64,000 nucleotides of DNA. It comes from Andrena cerasifolii. Taxonomy: Eukaryota > Arthropoda > Insecta > Hymenoptera > Andrenidae. Made by a program: the position numbers and the translations under genes. A model generated the notes under the pieces. It saw only the letters and a program-made list of their open reading frames with translations. It did not search any database and was not told the DNA's origin. This document shows, piece by piece, positions 1 to 12,845 of the stretch (its first letter is position 1; every line of letters begins with the position of its first letter). The stretch covers positions 16,145,011 through 16,209,010 of the forward strand of contig NC_135125.1 of assembly GCF_050908995.1 (NCBI RefSeq), read 5' to 3'.

Positions 1-1523
1 CAGTAGCTGCGGTTATTCTTGGCTATCCAGTTTCGAGTCCGCCCGTGGAAGCTTTCTCTTCGACGAGCGATTATTTTAATTTCGGTTCGTACGAGGCTGA
101 CAGGCGATTTTTTCTGTTACCTTCATGCAGAGGCGCGTGCAGTACACGTTGTCTAAGGAGCACGTGGCAATTTCTCAGTCTAGTTATCTCGCCCATAACG
201 ATGCAAGAATATTCATAAGGCTTTAACCGAGCCTCTCGCGTGTTTCTTTTTTTTCCATTTGGCTTATTTTTTTTAAATTAAATTTCTAGGCACCGGGGTC
301 TGGGCGAATGACTCACGGCTGAATTACAATTGCGGCTATTTAAAAATTCGTGGACCACTGGGAGCTGCCGTGACCGCGGGGAAGCATGACGCGGAGGAGC
401 AGTCTGGTGGAAATAGAAGAATCGAGGAGGAAATCGAGGTATGATTGCGAACTGAAAATATCCAACGATCCGGAGGAACCAAGATCGCTTAACCGTCTAG
501 CCGAATCTTCTTACGTAAAGGCTTATTAACAGTTTTTACTGCGGCCTCGCCTTTACTCGCGTCCTACTTTCTCCTGCTTTTTTCCCCTTATGCGCTATAC
601 TTTCTGTCAATGAGTAATAAAGTCGAAATAAATAAATAAAGTGTTATTCGTACGATAAACGACCATTGGTATGATTTATGACTTATCAACGGGAGTGACA
701 ACGCAATAGGACGGGCATATTTCATTGTACAGGGTCACTTGGTCAAATTGCACGGTTTCATCATTCGACGGATTCGCGTTTTGCTGAATCATATAACGCG
801 GTGCTTAGCGGTTCCTATAATTGTCGAATATCCGCTGCAAATTGTGGCAATTGCATGCCCCTTCCCGACAGTTCACCGGCCACGTTCGACGACCCAGATA
901 TGTAACTCCTCTTAATTACGCGTTTCATTGTTTCGTTATAATATCGCTGCACCATGAACGGGTCATTTAATTCTGCTAATTACATGTCACCCGTGCCTCG
1001 CAAATCCAGCGATTCTTTAGCAACCCGTCGACCACGAACCTAGCGAATTACCCTTCCCAGTATTATCCTCGCTGGAAACATCCTCCGTTTTAAATGAAAA
1101 AAAAATTGCACACCAAGGGCGTCTTTGTTAGCGCGCTTCGTGTATTGCATATTCCCTCTATCCTTCCTTGCACCGTGTCGTTGAACGAGTGTATGTTAAG
1201 TGTATAGCAGATGCATTAACAGAGCTTTCTTTCTGTAACGATAACTTTACTTTGTGAGATCTTTCGAGCCCTGATACACTCTCTGACACAATATCTCAGC
1301 GATAGCGTTACCGAATACTAAATTAATAAACAGATACTGAATCAAGTTAAATTACTATCCCTAAACCCTGCTATCATTTACCACTTGTGGCTCCCACTCG
1401 TATCCTCGTTTCAACTACGTCCGAGCGACCTCAGCTCCCTCCCGAAAATTTCTCCGCCGATTCCTTTAGTCCGTGCCGTTACAAATGCGCGCGAGCGCAA
1501 GTCGAAAGAGTCTGCCGCACGGC
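1..1523. other. Left edge, no confirmed gene; poly(A) signal cluster
   Basis: I recognise no gene here. A cluster of overlapping AATAAA hexamers lies at 616-640 on the + strand and could be the 3' end of a gene that begins outside the window. Just upstream, 387-527 is a short open frame of 46 codons ending in TAA. An alternative frame is open from a pyrimidine-rich acceptor (AG at 288-289) to a possible donor at 450. Neither product is recognisable. The rest is AT-rich non-coding DNA. Confidence 0.4.
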
Positions 1524-1706
1524 GGGCAGGAGCAGAGTTAGGAGCGATGGGGCCGCAGAGAGTGGAGGGGGAAACACCTACAGGAGCGGTGGTAATGCGT
1601 GCGTGACTGACGCAGACGCAGTCACTGCACACCTAACCACCACTCCTGTAGGTGTTTCCCCCTCCACTCACTGCGGCCCCATCGCTCCTGACTCTGGGCA
1701 GGAGCA
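1524..1706. repeat. Long near-perfect hairpin (inverted repeat, tiny loop)
   Basis: The left arm (about 1524-1609) is almost the reverse complement of the right arm (about 1619-1706), with a loop of roughly 9 bases centred near 1614. The best-conserved arm segment includes GGAGCGATGGGGCCGCAG on the left and its complement on the right. Only a few mismatches are visible. It could be a short foldback MITE or, if transcribed, a long hairpin RNA. It lies about 480 bp upstream of the GGT start codon. Confidence 0.8.
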
Positions 1707-2181
1707 CTCGCCCGTGACACATCTCGAATCGGGTCCGTGCGTGCACGTGACAGGAAGAATTCTGCGTCAGCGGCAACGAACGCGCAAGCCCAAATTGATT
1801 TTCTCCGGTCAGCTGGTCTTGTTCATCTCAGGAGGATGCGGTTAACGTTCCGCGCGATTCTCCGCGGTCGATTGTCGCCGACGAGGCGAGCGTGATGGCG
1901 AGCAGGTGCTCGACGAAACGATATCGGGAAAGGTAACAAGAAGAGCTAGCAGTGAATGGTGATCAAGAATCGTCTGCCTTTCGGAGTGAGTGTTGCCAGT
2001 GACGAGCCTAGCCAGCGCGTATCGACGCGATGTGCTTAGCGATGCCGCCAATAGGTGGCGATACTCGTTCCTTCGGTGGCTTTGATAGCGGCCGCTCGTC
2101 GGTATCAATGCCTTCGATAAGGGGAACCTCGGATTCGCACGTGTTCTGCTACCGTCTTTCCCCTTTCAGCAGAGACAGAAC

Positions 2182-5100
2182 ATGACCTCGTCGCCGTCGT
2201 CGAGCACCAGCTCCGCGTACACCAGCACCGACGACACCCGCCAGTATTATGTCAATGACAAACGAAATTTCCTCGAATCTGACGACGTCGGGGCCGCTCG
2301 ACTTCTGCGCTCCTACTCGCCGCGGCGGGGCGAGGAATCGCGCGGATTCTGGAGCAGACTGTTTAGCAACAAGTGAGTTGTGATCGGAGGGGCGCTGGCT
2401 TTCAGTACCTCAACTTTCGACTTGTCTTTTGCAAGCGAGAACTATCTAGTTCTCTAAATCTAGAAAAAAGATAAAAAAGTTGAAAAACGACCTTCACTAT
2501 CTTCATTGCTATTCCGACCAATTGCAATTTTTTTGTTCAAAACGACGAAGCACGTCACCTACTTAGTAGACTAATCCTCCTAGCTTCTCAAAAAGACTCA
2601 AGTCTTTGTGTATACTTTAAGTCAAGTTTTATTTATATATCCTTTTGTCACCCACTGTAGATTAGCTGTTGCACGTATGCATGTTTGCAGATACCAACAA
2701 ATTATGACTGTCATTCTGCACTTTACACGAAAGATATGCCTTATTTACGAGCCTGTTGCTATTTATCAATTTATCATCGGTCGAATGTACCAGCGCCAGA
2801 TAAGCTTAATCGTCTCAATCCTCGCTGATGTTGATACATCGAGCGGTATATAAAAAATCCGATAGGCTCGATTTTCATTGAGCCATCAGTTTGGAGCGTA
2901 GGCCTACGACTTGCGAATTGGAGAGTTGAAATCAGCCAGCGCGAGTATGGTTTCAAATCGCTTTTTTTAAATGTAGCCTGTTCACACGAATATTATAGGC
3001 ACCACGCTCGGGGCTGGCGGCGAACTTACAACGTATACCGTCGGTTATTCCGAGGACGAGTCCCCTCTCGCTCGCTCTCAGGCTCCCGCACTTTCGACCG
3101 AAGGATACCAAGAAATGGGGGCGATAGCGACCGTACATACAACGCACGTTCTAGTTTAAAGCAGTTTGATGTGTTCTTTATATATTTATATAGAGCTCGT
3201 CGAGAGCTTTAAAATGATACTTCGCATAGTTGCGTTGCGCTCCCGGTTCCCGAGATATTGTCAGTGAAACGCGAAGGAACACCTAAAAATATTGGAGCAT
3301 TTCCCCCGCGCACGGGGAGCATGGGCCCGGAGATATATCGTGCAGGGCGTGAATTGGACTTGATGCTCTTTACGAATATGCAAACACGATTACTGTACGG
3401 CACGTACTTTTAACGATATAACGATTTCAATTCTGACATATTTTCGTGACGGGCGGTCGGCCATAAGTCGCCTCAGACTACTCTCTGACTTGTTCGACGT
3501 AGTCCTACGTCAAAAATGAATAACGAGCGAACCAATATTACCTACGATTAGAATCTCTCAATTAAAATCCGAATCATTGGAGCGCAAGTGCACAAGCGCT
3601 CGTGCATGCTCGATTGCATCCGAGTTTACGCGTTCCGCAAACCGCTGGCTATCCTCCCGAAAACTTCAAACGGGATACGATAGCTCGCAATGGGTTTGCA
3701 ATAATTAATCGCAGAGCGCGTCCCGCCACAGGCTCTACTTATTGTTAGTAACGCAGTGGACTCACCATAAACTGCTGCCCAAAAGTTCTGGAATATCACT
3801 TTCTTCCCTCTTGCGTTACCGACTCGCTTCCTGGTTCCCTGGAACGAAACTCAGTTTCTGTTATGTGCTTTAGTGCTGCGAGTACTGTCGATCGCATTAC
3901 ATCTACGAGACTTTCAAACGGCGCGATACCTGAGCGTTTAATAATTATGCAAGGGGGCGTGATCGACACGTCGACCAGATTTGGCTCGCGGCTACTGACT
4001 GGGCCGCGATACTTGCAATCAAAAATAAATACTTGCGAGATATGCCTGAATTTTGTGTGTATGCGCAAACAGTTACTTCGAGCTGATAATAATGAAATTA
4101 CAGTCGTGTGAACACAAAGCAGGGGACGTCCTTAAATTACGTAAGGGTAATTTTAGCGATTTCGTACTCCCTCCCTCCCCCAGTATAAGAATTCGTAAAA
4201 TTTGATATTGCAATTCCCTCCTAACGTAATATTTGTTACATTTAATTTTTTCAGTTATTAAAATTCTGCTAAAAGTTCATATAATTCGTTTAACTCGGTT
4301 TCGTGAAATTTAAATCAAAACTACTTTTCTGGAACATCAATGATAGGATTTGTATTTATTGAAAATTAGGTTGAAAAATATTTCGTAAGACGCTACCTGA
4401 TCTCCCTCCTCCCTCTGTTAGAAAACGTAAGAAATTCGCGACCCCCCCCCCTCCTAAAAAAGCCTTACGTAATTTACGGACGACCCCTAGAATAAAATAT
4501 GCAAGTAGAAGGAGTGTATGCAAGCGATACCAACAATGCCCGGAAAATGCATCGAACCGCAGTAAAGTGCAACTACTTCTTTCTGTTCCATCAATTAACC
4601 AGTAATTGGCGACGATGACTTGTAAGCACAGAACGGTCATCATTCGATATTATAAGACGTGATAATAATATAAAAATAATCTTCGCGTGTCGTTCGTATG
4701 TTTTCAAAATACAAAACTATTTTCCCATAATTAGCTGCATTGAATTGTAATCACCGAGGATCCTGTTTCTTTCCACCGTTTTTATTTATATTAACATGTT
4801 CTGAACGGCAGGAGATGGGTAACATATCTGCAGGACCATGAGTGAAATCATAATTTGTTTCAAATCACTCCCACATATCTACTTTATTACAGCGATATTT
4901 CGATTTCTGTTCAGGTCTTATGTCACCACGAAAAATATTTTAATAGCCGGGGTGATACTAGCCACGGTGGTTCTGTCGATAATAGCAGTGTGCAGTGTTT
5001 ACGGGACTGACAGGGACGTGGTGATTCAGGAAAACGAAGAAACACCGCCAGATCCAGAAACGCCGTTGCCTCCGTCGTGGAGCAAATTACGAGTTTTCAA

Positions 5101-8100
5101 ACGCGGCGCTGTTTGCGCGGATGGTGCGCCGTGCGCGGTTGTTGGCAAGTACGTTTAAGTGGTATAAGCAGGAATAGTGACTAAATAATTGTCTGGTGGG
5201 CGGGCAAACGAGTTTATACTTACGACAGAATTTTGTAGGAAAACATTTAGAATATTTAAACTGCTATGTACGCTGAAATGTCAAATTTTTGACGTGAAAA
5301 TTGATAACATATATGTTAAAAGAAATTTTTATCTATAACTTCGATTGACAGAAAAGAAGAAAAAAAAACTGTTGAAACTTCAGGTAGACTTATACTCGTT
5401 TGCCTGCCCACCAGATCAGTGGCGCACTGAGGATTTAATCTCGAGGGGAGGGGATTATAAAAGTGTATTTATAGAATAAAATCTAGTTTTCTTTTCTTTT
5501 TACAAAGCTCTTGAACTACTTCAGTCGCGCTTACCTTAATCTCCTTTTTCCTTTTTTCTTTGGGTGCGCGACTGCACCAGAGAATTATTCCCTATTCCAC
5601 CAACCCTTTTAATCCCGATTGCAATATTTGAACGCAGCTCGCCGATCAAAATGGTAAAAATCAGAATTCCTTACAGGTCCATTTTAGAGAGGAATGGCTC
5701 GGCAGTGGACGCGAGCATAGCCGCGATGATTTGCAACGGCCTCGTAAATATGCAAAGCATGGGCATCGGGGGAGGATTTTTTATGACAATTTACGATAAA
5801 GCGACGAAGCGAGCTTACGCGTTAACCGCCAGAGACCGAGCGCCATTGGCGGCTAATGCGACCATGTACGAGGGGAAGCCCATGGAATCATTGTTCATCG
5901 GTAGACTTCCTATCTATTCATCCCCTTACACTCCGAAGGTACTGTCGAGCAAACGATGTGACTAAAATGCCATATTTTCGAATCCTATTAGGACCATTGG
6001 CGATCGCTGTTCCCGGGGAAGTGGCAGGCTATTGGGAAGCTCACAAACGTTTCGGGAAATTGCCGTGGGCCGAACTGTTCCGCCCCTCGATCGAGATCTG
6101 CGAGGAGGGATACAACTTGACAAAAATCCAACACGACGGCTTCAGATATAACGCGAAGAATATTTACAACGATCGCGTGTTAAAGTAAACCCAGCGCGAA
6201 TCCTCTAGCCAGCCTTCCGGTCTAACAGCAGGATCTCTGGCATTGGTTTCTTTCCAGGGAGTTGTTCGTCGACCCGAAGACCAACGATTATTACAAGCCA
6301 GGCTCGATTATCAGGCCCAAGGCACTTTGCAAGACACTGAGGATCATCGCTGAGAAAGGCGCGCCGGAATTTTACAATGGGACTCTGGGCAAGCTGCTGG
6401 TGCAAGATTTGCAGGAGAAAGGGGCGATAATAACTACTAAGGATTTGAACGGATATAGGTAGGTGTTGCTTAAGTGAATGGGTGTTATATTATCCCTCCT
6501 TGGTCACACCTTATAATCATAAATTGGTCAAATGGGGATCACTGCGCATCAGCGTCATTTTTCAATTACCATTTTCGTATTTTTGAATCATTTAACTTTC
6601 CAGTGATAGATGTACATTCGTAATACTCATACACTCGTGCTCTAATAGGTCTTTTTCTAGAAGTGTAAACCTTGATATGTTGAAATTTTTATTTAAAAAA
6701 ATAGTTGTGGGTAGAAACAATTTGTTTCTTACAATTCACCAAATTTTTAAATTTCATTATTAAGGTCTAAAAATTTACAGACATATTGGCAAAGACATGT
6801 TAGAAATGACTTTATAAAGGGTTGTACGAAGCTCGCTTCAGAACAATTCTGGGGTAAGTGCCGTGTGGTTCATCGCAATTCACAGTAATCACAGTCCTCT
6901 TACCAAAAGGCATAGGTCCCCAAGGAACAGAGTCCCCATTCTTTAGCAATCCTGTATTCTCTATCTCACTTTAAACAATAAATCCTTTGACACCCGATAG
7001 CTGGGAGACCCAGCGTGGTCACCAGAACTGTTTAGTCTCATGCACTCTCTGTCAGGACCGCACGCAGGCTAAGTCTCTGCCATAAAATCCTCGAAGGCAG
7101 GACACCGTGGGGCCATCCGCCTCCGACCTCACTCTTAAATTTAGTGACGCTGACACATCCTGGCGTGCGATACACCCCGCGTGACCACGAAGGGCTATGT
7201 TAAACAGACAATTCTTTGCCGGATGGTGAAAACTGATGGTTTCTAGAGCTACGTGGGACGAGCCACTTCAAGCGAACATGTCGAATGGAATAAAGGTGTT
7301 CACCGTGGGGGCGCCAGCAAATGGAGCTCTTCTTACATATATTTTAAACATCTTAGACGAATTCCAACTTACTCCTGACAGCGTAGCTGACTTCAACCGA
7401 ACGATCCTTACGTACCATCGAATGATAGAGACGTTCAAGTACGCTTTCGCTATGAGGAACGACTTGGCTGATAAAGAATTCGTCGACGTCGAGGAAGTTA
7501 GTGAACACTTTTACTTTAAAAGTAACTGATATTTAAGATTTTTTTAAAACTATTGTTAATATTGCATTAAACTCTTTTACGATATAAGGAGGCATCTTTG
7601 AACTTGTAGAATTTTTTTTCTATGTCGATCATTCTTATTATTTATTAATTATTGTGGAATCGTGTTAACATAAATTTCGGGGGCTGTTACACGAGAATCC
7701 TCCCTTAATGAGCAGCGATCCTAGGAATGCTCTATTGTTAACATTTTCCACGAGAAGATGCCTGGGAGACACCCAACGCTATTCACTCTCGCAACTCGTC
7801 GTTACATTTCTGCTTCTCTTGCAGTTAACGAGAAAACTGACCTCCCGGAGCTATGCCCACAGGACGCGAATGAAGATCGACGACCAGAGAACGTGGGACG
7901 ATCCAACGCACTATGGAGCCTCCAAGCTGAGCATAGCGAAGGATCAAGGAACTGCTCATGTTTCAGTATTGGCGCCCAATGGGGACGCGGTATCAGCTAC
8001 TAGTACTATCAATTTCTAGTACGTTCGTTTTGAGAGCAGTACAGACCTTTGTGTTAAAATTTCACGGTCTTCTTTATTAATTAATATGAGTGAAATGAAA

Positions 8101-9173
8101 GTTGAGGAGAGAAGTAGATGAAACTGATATCGTTGAAAGAAAATCAAGTGGCTGCTCCATGGTACCTAAGTGGTATACATATACTTGGAGGCTGTTCTCA
8201 ATATTCTATTTCTCGATTTATCGTGCTCCAAGCTCCAGGTGTTAAAAATTAAAAATAGAGACAAGCTTTAAGCAGCGACGTGATTTTGTTCCGATTATAG
8301 AGCCCTTCTATGTTAAGCAATTGCTTTTCTCGACAGCTTCGGAAGCGGCATAGTGAGTGAAAGTACTGGGATATTGCTAAATAACGCGATGAACGATTTC
8401 GGCGTGCCATCAACCGTTAATTATTTCGGCGTTCCACCCAGCCCAAATAATTATATCGCGCCAGGAAAGAGGCCTTTGTCATCGATGGTACCATCCATCC
8501 TCGTCGACTCGGACGGTAACGTGAAAATGGTCGTTGGTGCTTCTGGTGGCACGAAAATCGTCACGACCGTTTCCCAAGTGAGTATTCCTTCGGTGATTAC
8601 TTTTATCGCGGGTTCCGAGAGCAATGCGCATTAATTAACAGACCACTGGAGTGTCTGTGTAGGAGGGAGAGGGCGAATCGACTGATTAAAATGCTGAAAG
8701 TTACTTTCAACTTTTTATTTGCCAGACGAGCGTTCTACTAATTTTGGCGCGATAGATCTGCGAACTTCCTATGTAATAGATAGCTTCTTTAACGGTCTGA
8801 TAAGCGCTATTACACACGCAGCTGTCGCGATTATCCTTCGTTTACCAGGAGCTTCCATTCACCACGTGGTAATTCTTGCAACGCACGATTTCAGATAGTA
8901 GCCAAGATCCTGTGGATGGGACAGACAGTGAAGGAAGCCGTGGACGCGCCACGAATTCATCATCAACTGGTCCCCACCGAGATGGCCTACGAATACGGTA
9001 CACCGAAGCCAGTGATAGACGGGCTAAAGAAGATCGGCCACAAAACTGCTCGATACAGAATCCGCGGCAGCGTGGCCTGCATCATTTCTGTCGTAAACGA
9101 CACGATCTACGCGAACGCGGACTTTCGGAAGGGTGGGGACGTGTACGGCTTCGATCCAGAACTGTTCGCGTGA
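2182..9173 (+). CDS. Gamma-glutamyltransferase (glutathione hydrolase proenzyme), membrane-anchored
   Basis: Nine coding exons: 2182-2372, 4915-5148, 5677-5900, 5992-6184, 6258-6458, 7247-7496, 7825-8018, 8337-8577 and 8895-9173. All have GT-AG ends and together give 668 residues. A Ser/Thr-rich cytosolic tail of about 65 residues precedes one membrane segment (about residues 71-90), as in a type II membrane protein. The GGT fold follows: NGSAVDASIAA, MGIGGGFFMTIY and the family signature starting GTAHVSV, whose Thr (about residue 474, codon 7951-7953) is the expected nucleophile created by autocleavage. Known role of the family: cleaving the gamma-glutamyl bond of extracellular glutathione and passing it to water or amino acids. 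Some insect relatives are named scoloptoxin SSD14-like. A pyrimidine-rich AG just before the ATG (about 2154-2168) suggests a 5' UTR intron. Intron 2 carries two nested MITEs. The N-terminal tail is longer than in vertebrate GGT1. Confidence 0.93.
4121..4488. repeat. MITE with inverted termini in GGT intron 1
   Basis: The left end, AGGGGACGTCCTTAAATTAC (4121-4140), is complementary to the right end, TACGTAATTTACGGACGACC (around 4467-4486). The interior is AT-rich with pyrimidine-rich stretches. From memory, similar termini are widespread in insect genomes, but the superfamily cannot be assigned from this sequence. Confidence 0.65.
5193..5414. repeat. Foldback MITE in GGT intron 2
   Basis: Terminal inverted repeats of about 31 bp: CTGGTGGGCGGGCAAACGAG at 5193 and its near-complement CTCGTTTGCCTGCCCACCAG ending at 5414. 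There is no coding capacity. The neighbouring hAT-like element starts two bases after its right end and has a target-site duplication derived from that end, so this element was there first. Confidence 0.7.
5417..5574. mobile_element. hAT-like MITE with 8-bp target duplication
   Basis: It begins CAGTGGCGCACTG and ends GGTGCGCGACTG, which are imperfect inverted termini of hAT type. It is flanked by CACCAGAT (5409-5416) and CACCAGAG (5575-5582), an 8-bp duplication with one mismatch, as expected for hAT elements. A related partial copy lies near 47873-47959 in Tbh intron 5. There is no coding capacity. Confidence 0.7.
6541..6790. repeat. Dispersed repeat, copy 1 (GGT intron 5)
   Basis: This stretch is closely similar to the reverse complement of 34745-34975. 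Shared landmarks include a run encoding ACTCGTGCTCTAATAG-like sequence and an AT-rich flank ending near TTCATTATTAAGGTCTAAA. The two copies lie 28 kb apart, which suggests an old interspersed element of unknown class. Confidence 0.6.
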
Positions 9174-12100
9174 ACGGTCATTGATGATGTATAAACAGTA
9201 TCTTCCAGCGCAATGTATTAGACTCTGAACTGTAAAGCCACGTTCCTGTATCGTACAAAACGAATGGAAGACGAAAGACATTGCTTTTAGATATTACCAT
9301 ACTTTCAAACGATACTGAACACATTTATGGCAGTCTCCTCCAATTTTTATTCAGTTATTTAAAGAAACGAAGGGATTATTTCAGCCTTTGGGAGCAAAAA
9401 CGGACTAACCCACATAAAAAACAAATTAATTCTTCCTATTTTATATGATCAGTACAGCCTATTGGAATACATTATTGTTACAATCTCAATTTCACAAAAC
9501 AAATTTGCTCTCAACGTGTTAATTAATAATTCATGTCCTTAGGAAAGAGACTAAAGTGGCTTTGAAAGAGTTTAGTAGACAGAGTAACCTTTTAAAGAAT
9601 TTAAAGTAAAATCCACTGTATGTACATATGGGAACGTGGCCACAAGTAATAGTCATTTTTTTATATCAATCTTTGAAATCTTTGATCGTGCATCGTTTTG
9701 AAGAAACTGCGCGAATTCGAACTTCCCTAACAGACCTTTTGCGCGTGTTACCTATTTGCGTTATGCGGTCATTCTCCTTGTTTTAGTCTAATTTAGTTTT
9801 GCGAGTTTTATTAAATAAACGAGGAAAGTGTCGTTGCCGTGCCAACGTAAGGTACGCGCTATTGATCGAGCCAATAATCGCTGGTTGTGGATGCTCTGGA
9901 AAACTTTTGCTAAAGCATGCAATGTTATCCACTGCGCCACCGTACCGAGCAGAAAGTTGAACGCTAAGAACGCTCTAGTATTAATTAAGTATCGAAGTAT
10001 GCTGCGGGCAATAGAACTTTGTCAGGTTTATAATAAGAAACCAGGTCACCCTTTACAGAAATCATTCTGTTGTTTTATTGCGTTTGAAAAAGGCCTTCCG
10101 ACTTCTGAGCATTTAGCAAAGATGCATTTAATGAACACTAGAGGCTTGGATCGATGCACCTTCGAAACGTGCTTCGTGGGTTTGCCAAGATTCAGGTGAC
10201 CGTTTCGGGGATAAATTTCCAATTAATGTTATATTGCTGAGATAATAATAGTTTGGTATGACTATCCACTTTAAATGTTCAAAGTTTCGCACGTACGATT
10301 TCTCCACCCGTAATTTGTAAATATTATTTTCTGCAAGCTTTGTATGACATTAAATACACAAAATTTGATATCAATGTGACTCGATATCTTTATAATAATA
10401 ATCGGTAGAATGAACGATAAATGATTGTACTCCCAATGTGTTTTTACTCGAGAGAATAGTTGACGCGAATGTCCGGAGGAAACGTAGAGCAATTAATCTA
10501 CTCGATTGTTACTGCATACTGCGCTGCAAAACGAATTGAAGAAGATGCATGGCAGACTGTACTATTGACTTTCATAGACAGTACATACATACACACATAT
10601 TCGTCCGCTTCGACATTCTGAGCGCGCTGTGGTAATAAGACTAATATGATTAAATAGATTAACGCGATTTTATACGACAACCCGACGATCGACTTCAATT
10701 TCGCGAACTCGACAGTCCCTCGCAAGCAGTTTCGAGTAGCCATTCGCTGAACGAACTACTTTCATCCTTTACGTGGCGAAGATAACAGTAAATGCAACGT
10801 CAAATATGTACATACGCGATAAAAGTATTAAAAGAGAAGTATTCCATACAGCCGTACGTGCAATCGTAAAAATAAGATATTTATACGCTTAACTCAAACA
10901 TAGTCGTTCGATACACAACGGTGCAGCAAAGTCGTAATTACGTTTCCATCGACAACCTTGAAAAACAGACTGTGTTGCGAGTTACTGTATTTTTAACATG
11001 GCTACCTGAGTCACGACAGGCCTTCGATCAACGAAAACGATCATTTACGGCCATTGTCACTTCCAAACCGATTAGTATTAATTCATAACACCTTCTCCCC
11101 CCTCCAACTAATCTTTCATCTATAACAAGCACATTGCTAAAACTCTAAATGAAACTAACAATATATTTCTCACCCATTACATTTTATAATTTCGAATGCA
11201 ATTCGCGTGCCAAGGAAGGAAGTAAAATTCGAAAATCGCTATTCGCGCGAAAATCGTATCGTATGAGTCAAACCGTTGCTTACACATTAGTAAACACGTA
11301 ATATTTCATTGTACGTGCCCCTGTGCACATAATTCAAAAATACCAGTACGTAAATAAACGCTAGCTGTAGCTTGGCGCGAACGTGCGCGCTGTCGCACTG
11401 TGTCCCCGCATACGAAGAACAATTAGCATCCGATATCAATTAGCATCTGGATTATCGCTAATTGGAGCATGTCGATTCGAGATCGCTACCACTCGCCACT
11501 CGCTATACGATTCTGGTTAACCTGAAATTTCGCCAGTCTCGGTCATATTCTCGTATTTCACGTGAACTTATCAGCGTGAACTACAGAGAACGCGTTCGAT
11601 ATCCGCTTCTTCTTTACCACGTCGCCGTGTGGCTATTTACATGGCTTGTGGTACGGCGTATGTCGACGAACGATACAGACGAGAACCGTTTACCAACGCT
11701 TCGATTGCGATGCGGTAGGGAGGATCCCAGATCCCAGAAGTCAATGTAACGAGCAAGTAGCAACCGACCACGACTGCGTCATAGATCTGACGTTACCAAC
11801 CATAAGGAACCCGCCAAATCATAAAAATTTCATGCACCCAATATTTAGAGCTTCTTCTACGTTTGCCTGACTGCATACACTTCCCAATAACATGCACCGT
11901 GTTTCTAGAAATACATCGAGATTACGGCTAAATACACAAACAGTATCCAAGCCATGCGATCAGGCTATCAGGGCTGTCTGCATACGATGCTCACGAAACG
12001 CTTCGAAGTTCGTATACCTACCTTCCCAGCAAATAATATTAGACTACGCTAATTGTTGGCCTGTATTTGGACGGAATTGCGTAATACGATGAATGTATAA

Positions 12101-12503
12101 CTAAAGGCACGATCGCGTGGAATAGATGGAGGATTGGGTAGCTCTGAATATCGAGTGAATGCGATTTTTTTTTATTAAATAAGCAGTTACGAACCTCTCC
12201 GCAGCCATGACAGATGTTTCCGTTAATCGTCGGAACCGGTAACGCGGTGGCCGCCAGTCGGCTCCTAGAAACTTCTGAATTCCAGGACAATCTCTGTCTC
12301 GTGTTTCCAACGAGATTACACTTCGCGAACGTGCCCCGACACGCGACGAAAGCTAACGCACGCTTTTCCATTTAAAACGAACTGAATCAAAGCCGATTTA
12401 TGTTATAAAATAGACTTAACGGTTGAAACGTATTCGCGTCAGGCGTTCGAAATACTAGAGGCATCACTGCGCTCTGCGCGTGCGCTTCGCGTTTTAGAGA
12501 GCC
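9174..12503. other. GGT 3' UTR and intergenic DNA, no gene recognised
   Basis: An AATAAA at 9814-9819 (+) is a plausible poly(A) signal for the GGT gene, 640 bp after its stop. The rest holds only short open frames on both strands without recognisable domains or codon bias. GC content and CpG frequency rise from about 11.3 kb towards the NUPR1 promoter. Confidence 0.5.
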
Positions 12504-12511
12504 TATATAAA
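12504..12511 (+). promoter_or_regulatory. TATA box of the NUPR1-like gene
   Basis: TATATAAA lies 125 bp upstream of the start codon at 12636. A start site is expected about 30 bp downstream, near 12535, giving a 5' UTR of roughly 100 bases. A TATA-driven single-exon stress gene fits the inducible expression known for NUPR1. Confidence 0.7.
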
Positions 12512-12635
12512 GAGACGCGGGGAGCTTCGTTTAGACCAGTTTCAACCAAACATAGGAGTGACAGGATCTTTCCTCGCCGGTGTCTACGCTGTTGTTTTTT
12601 TCTAAACGCACCTTTCGAAAATTCTCTGATGAGCT

Positions 12636-12845
12636 ATGTCTGACTACTACGTTGACGAGTACGAGCACTTCAATTACGATTACGACAAGCATATATTCAC
12701 CGGGCACAGTGGCAAACAGCGAAGCAAACGCGAGGCACTGACACACACAAATCACTTCGATCCGTGCGGCCATTCCAGAAAGATCTTGACCAAACTGATG
12801 AACTCCGAGCACAACAAACGGAATGTTGGAAAGACCAAGGCGTAA
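12636..12845 (+). CDS. NUPR1: NUPR1-like nuclear protein 1 (stress-induced chromatin protein)
   Basis: A single exon of 69 residues. The acidic, tyrosine-rich N-terminus (MSDYYVDEYEHFNYDYDKH) is followed by the conserved basic core GHSGKQRSKREA, then TNHFDPCGHSRK and ILTKLMNSEHNKR. This arrangement matches insect NUPR1 homologues and the basic helix-loop-helix-like region of vertebrate NUPR1 (p8/Com1). Known role of the family: a small, intrinsically disordered nuclear protein, induced by stress, that binds DNA and chromatin factors. The ATG is chosen because it begins the conserved acidic segment and lies downstream of a clear TATA box. The length is typical for insect members. Confidence 0.92.
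   Translation: MSDYYVDEYEHFNYDYDKHIFTGHSGKQRSKREALTHTNHFDPCGHSRKILTKLMNSEHNKRNVGKTKA

Noticed and set aside
9828..10199. 123-codon open frame on +
   Set aside because: No domain, signal or conservation clue; lies past the GGT poly(A) signal in ordinary AT-rich DNA.
10498..10743. 81-codon minus-strand frame with one hydrophobic stretch
   Set aside because: Hydrophobic run alone is weak evidence; no promoter, splice or family support.
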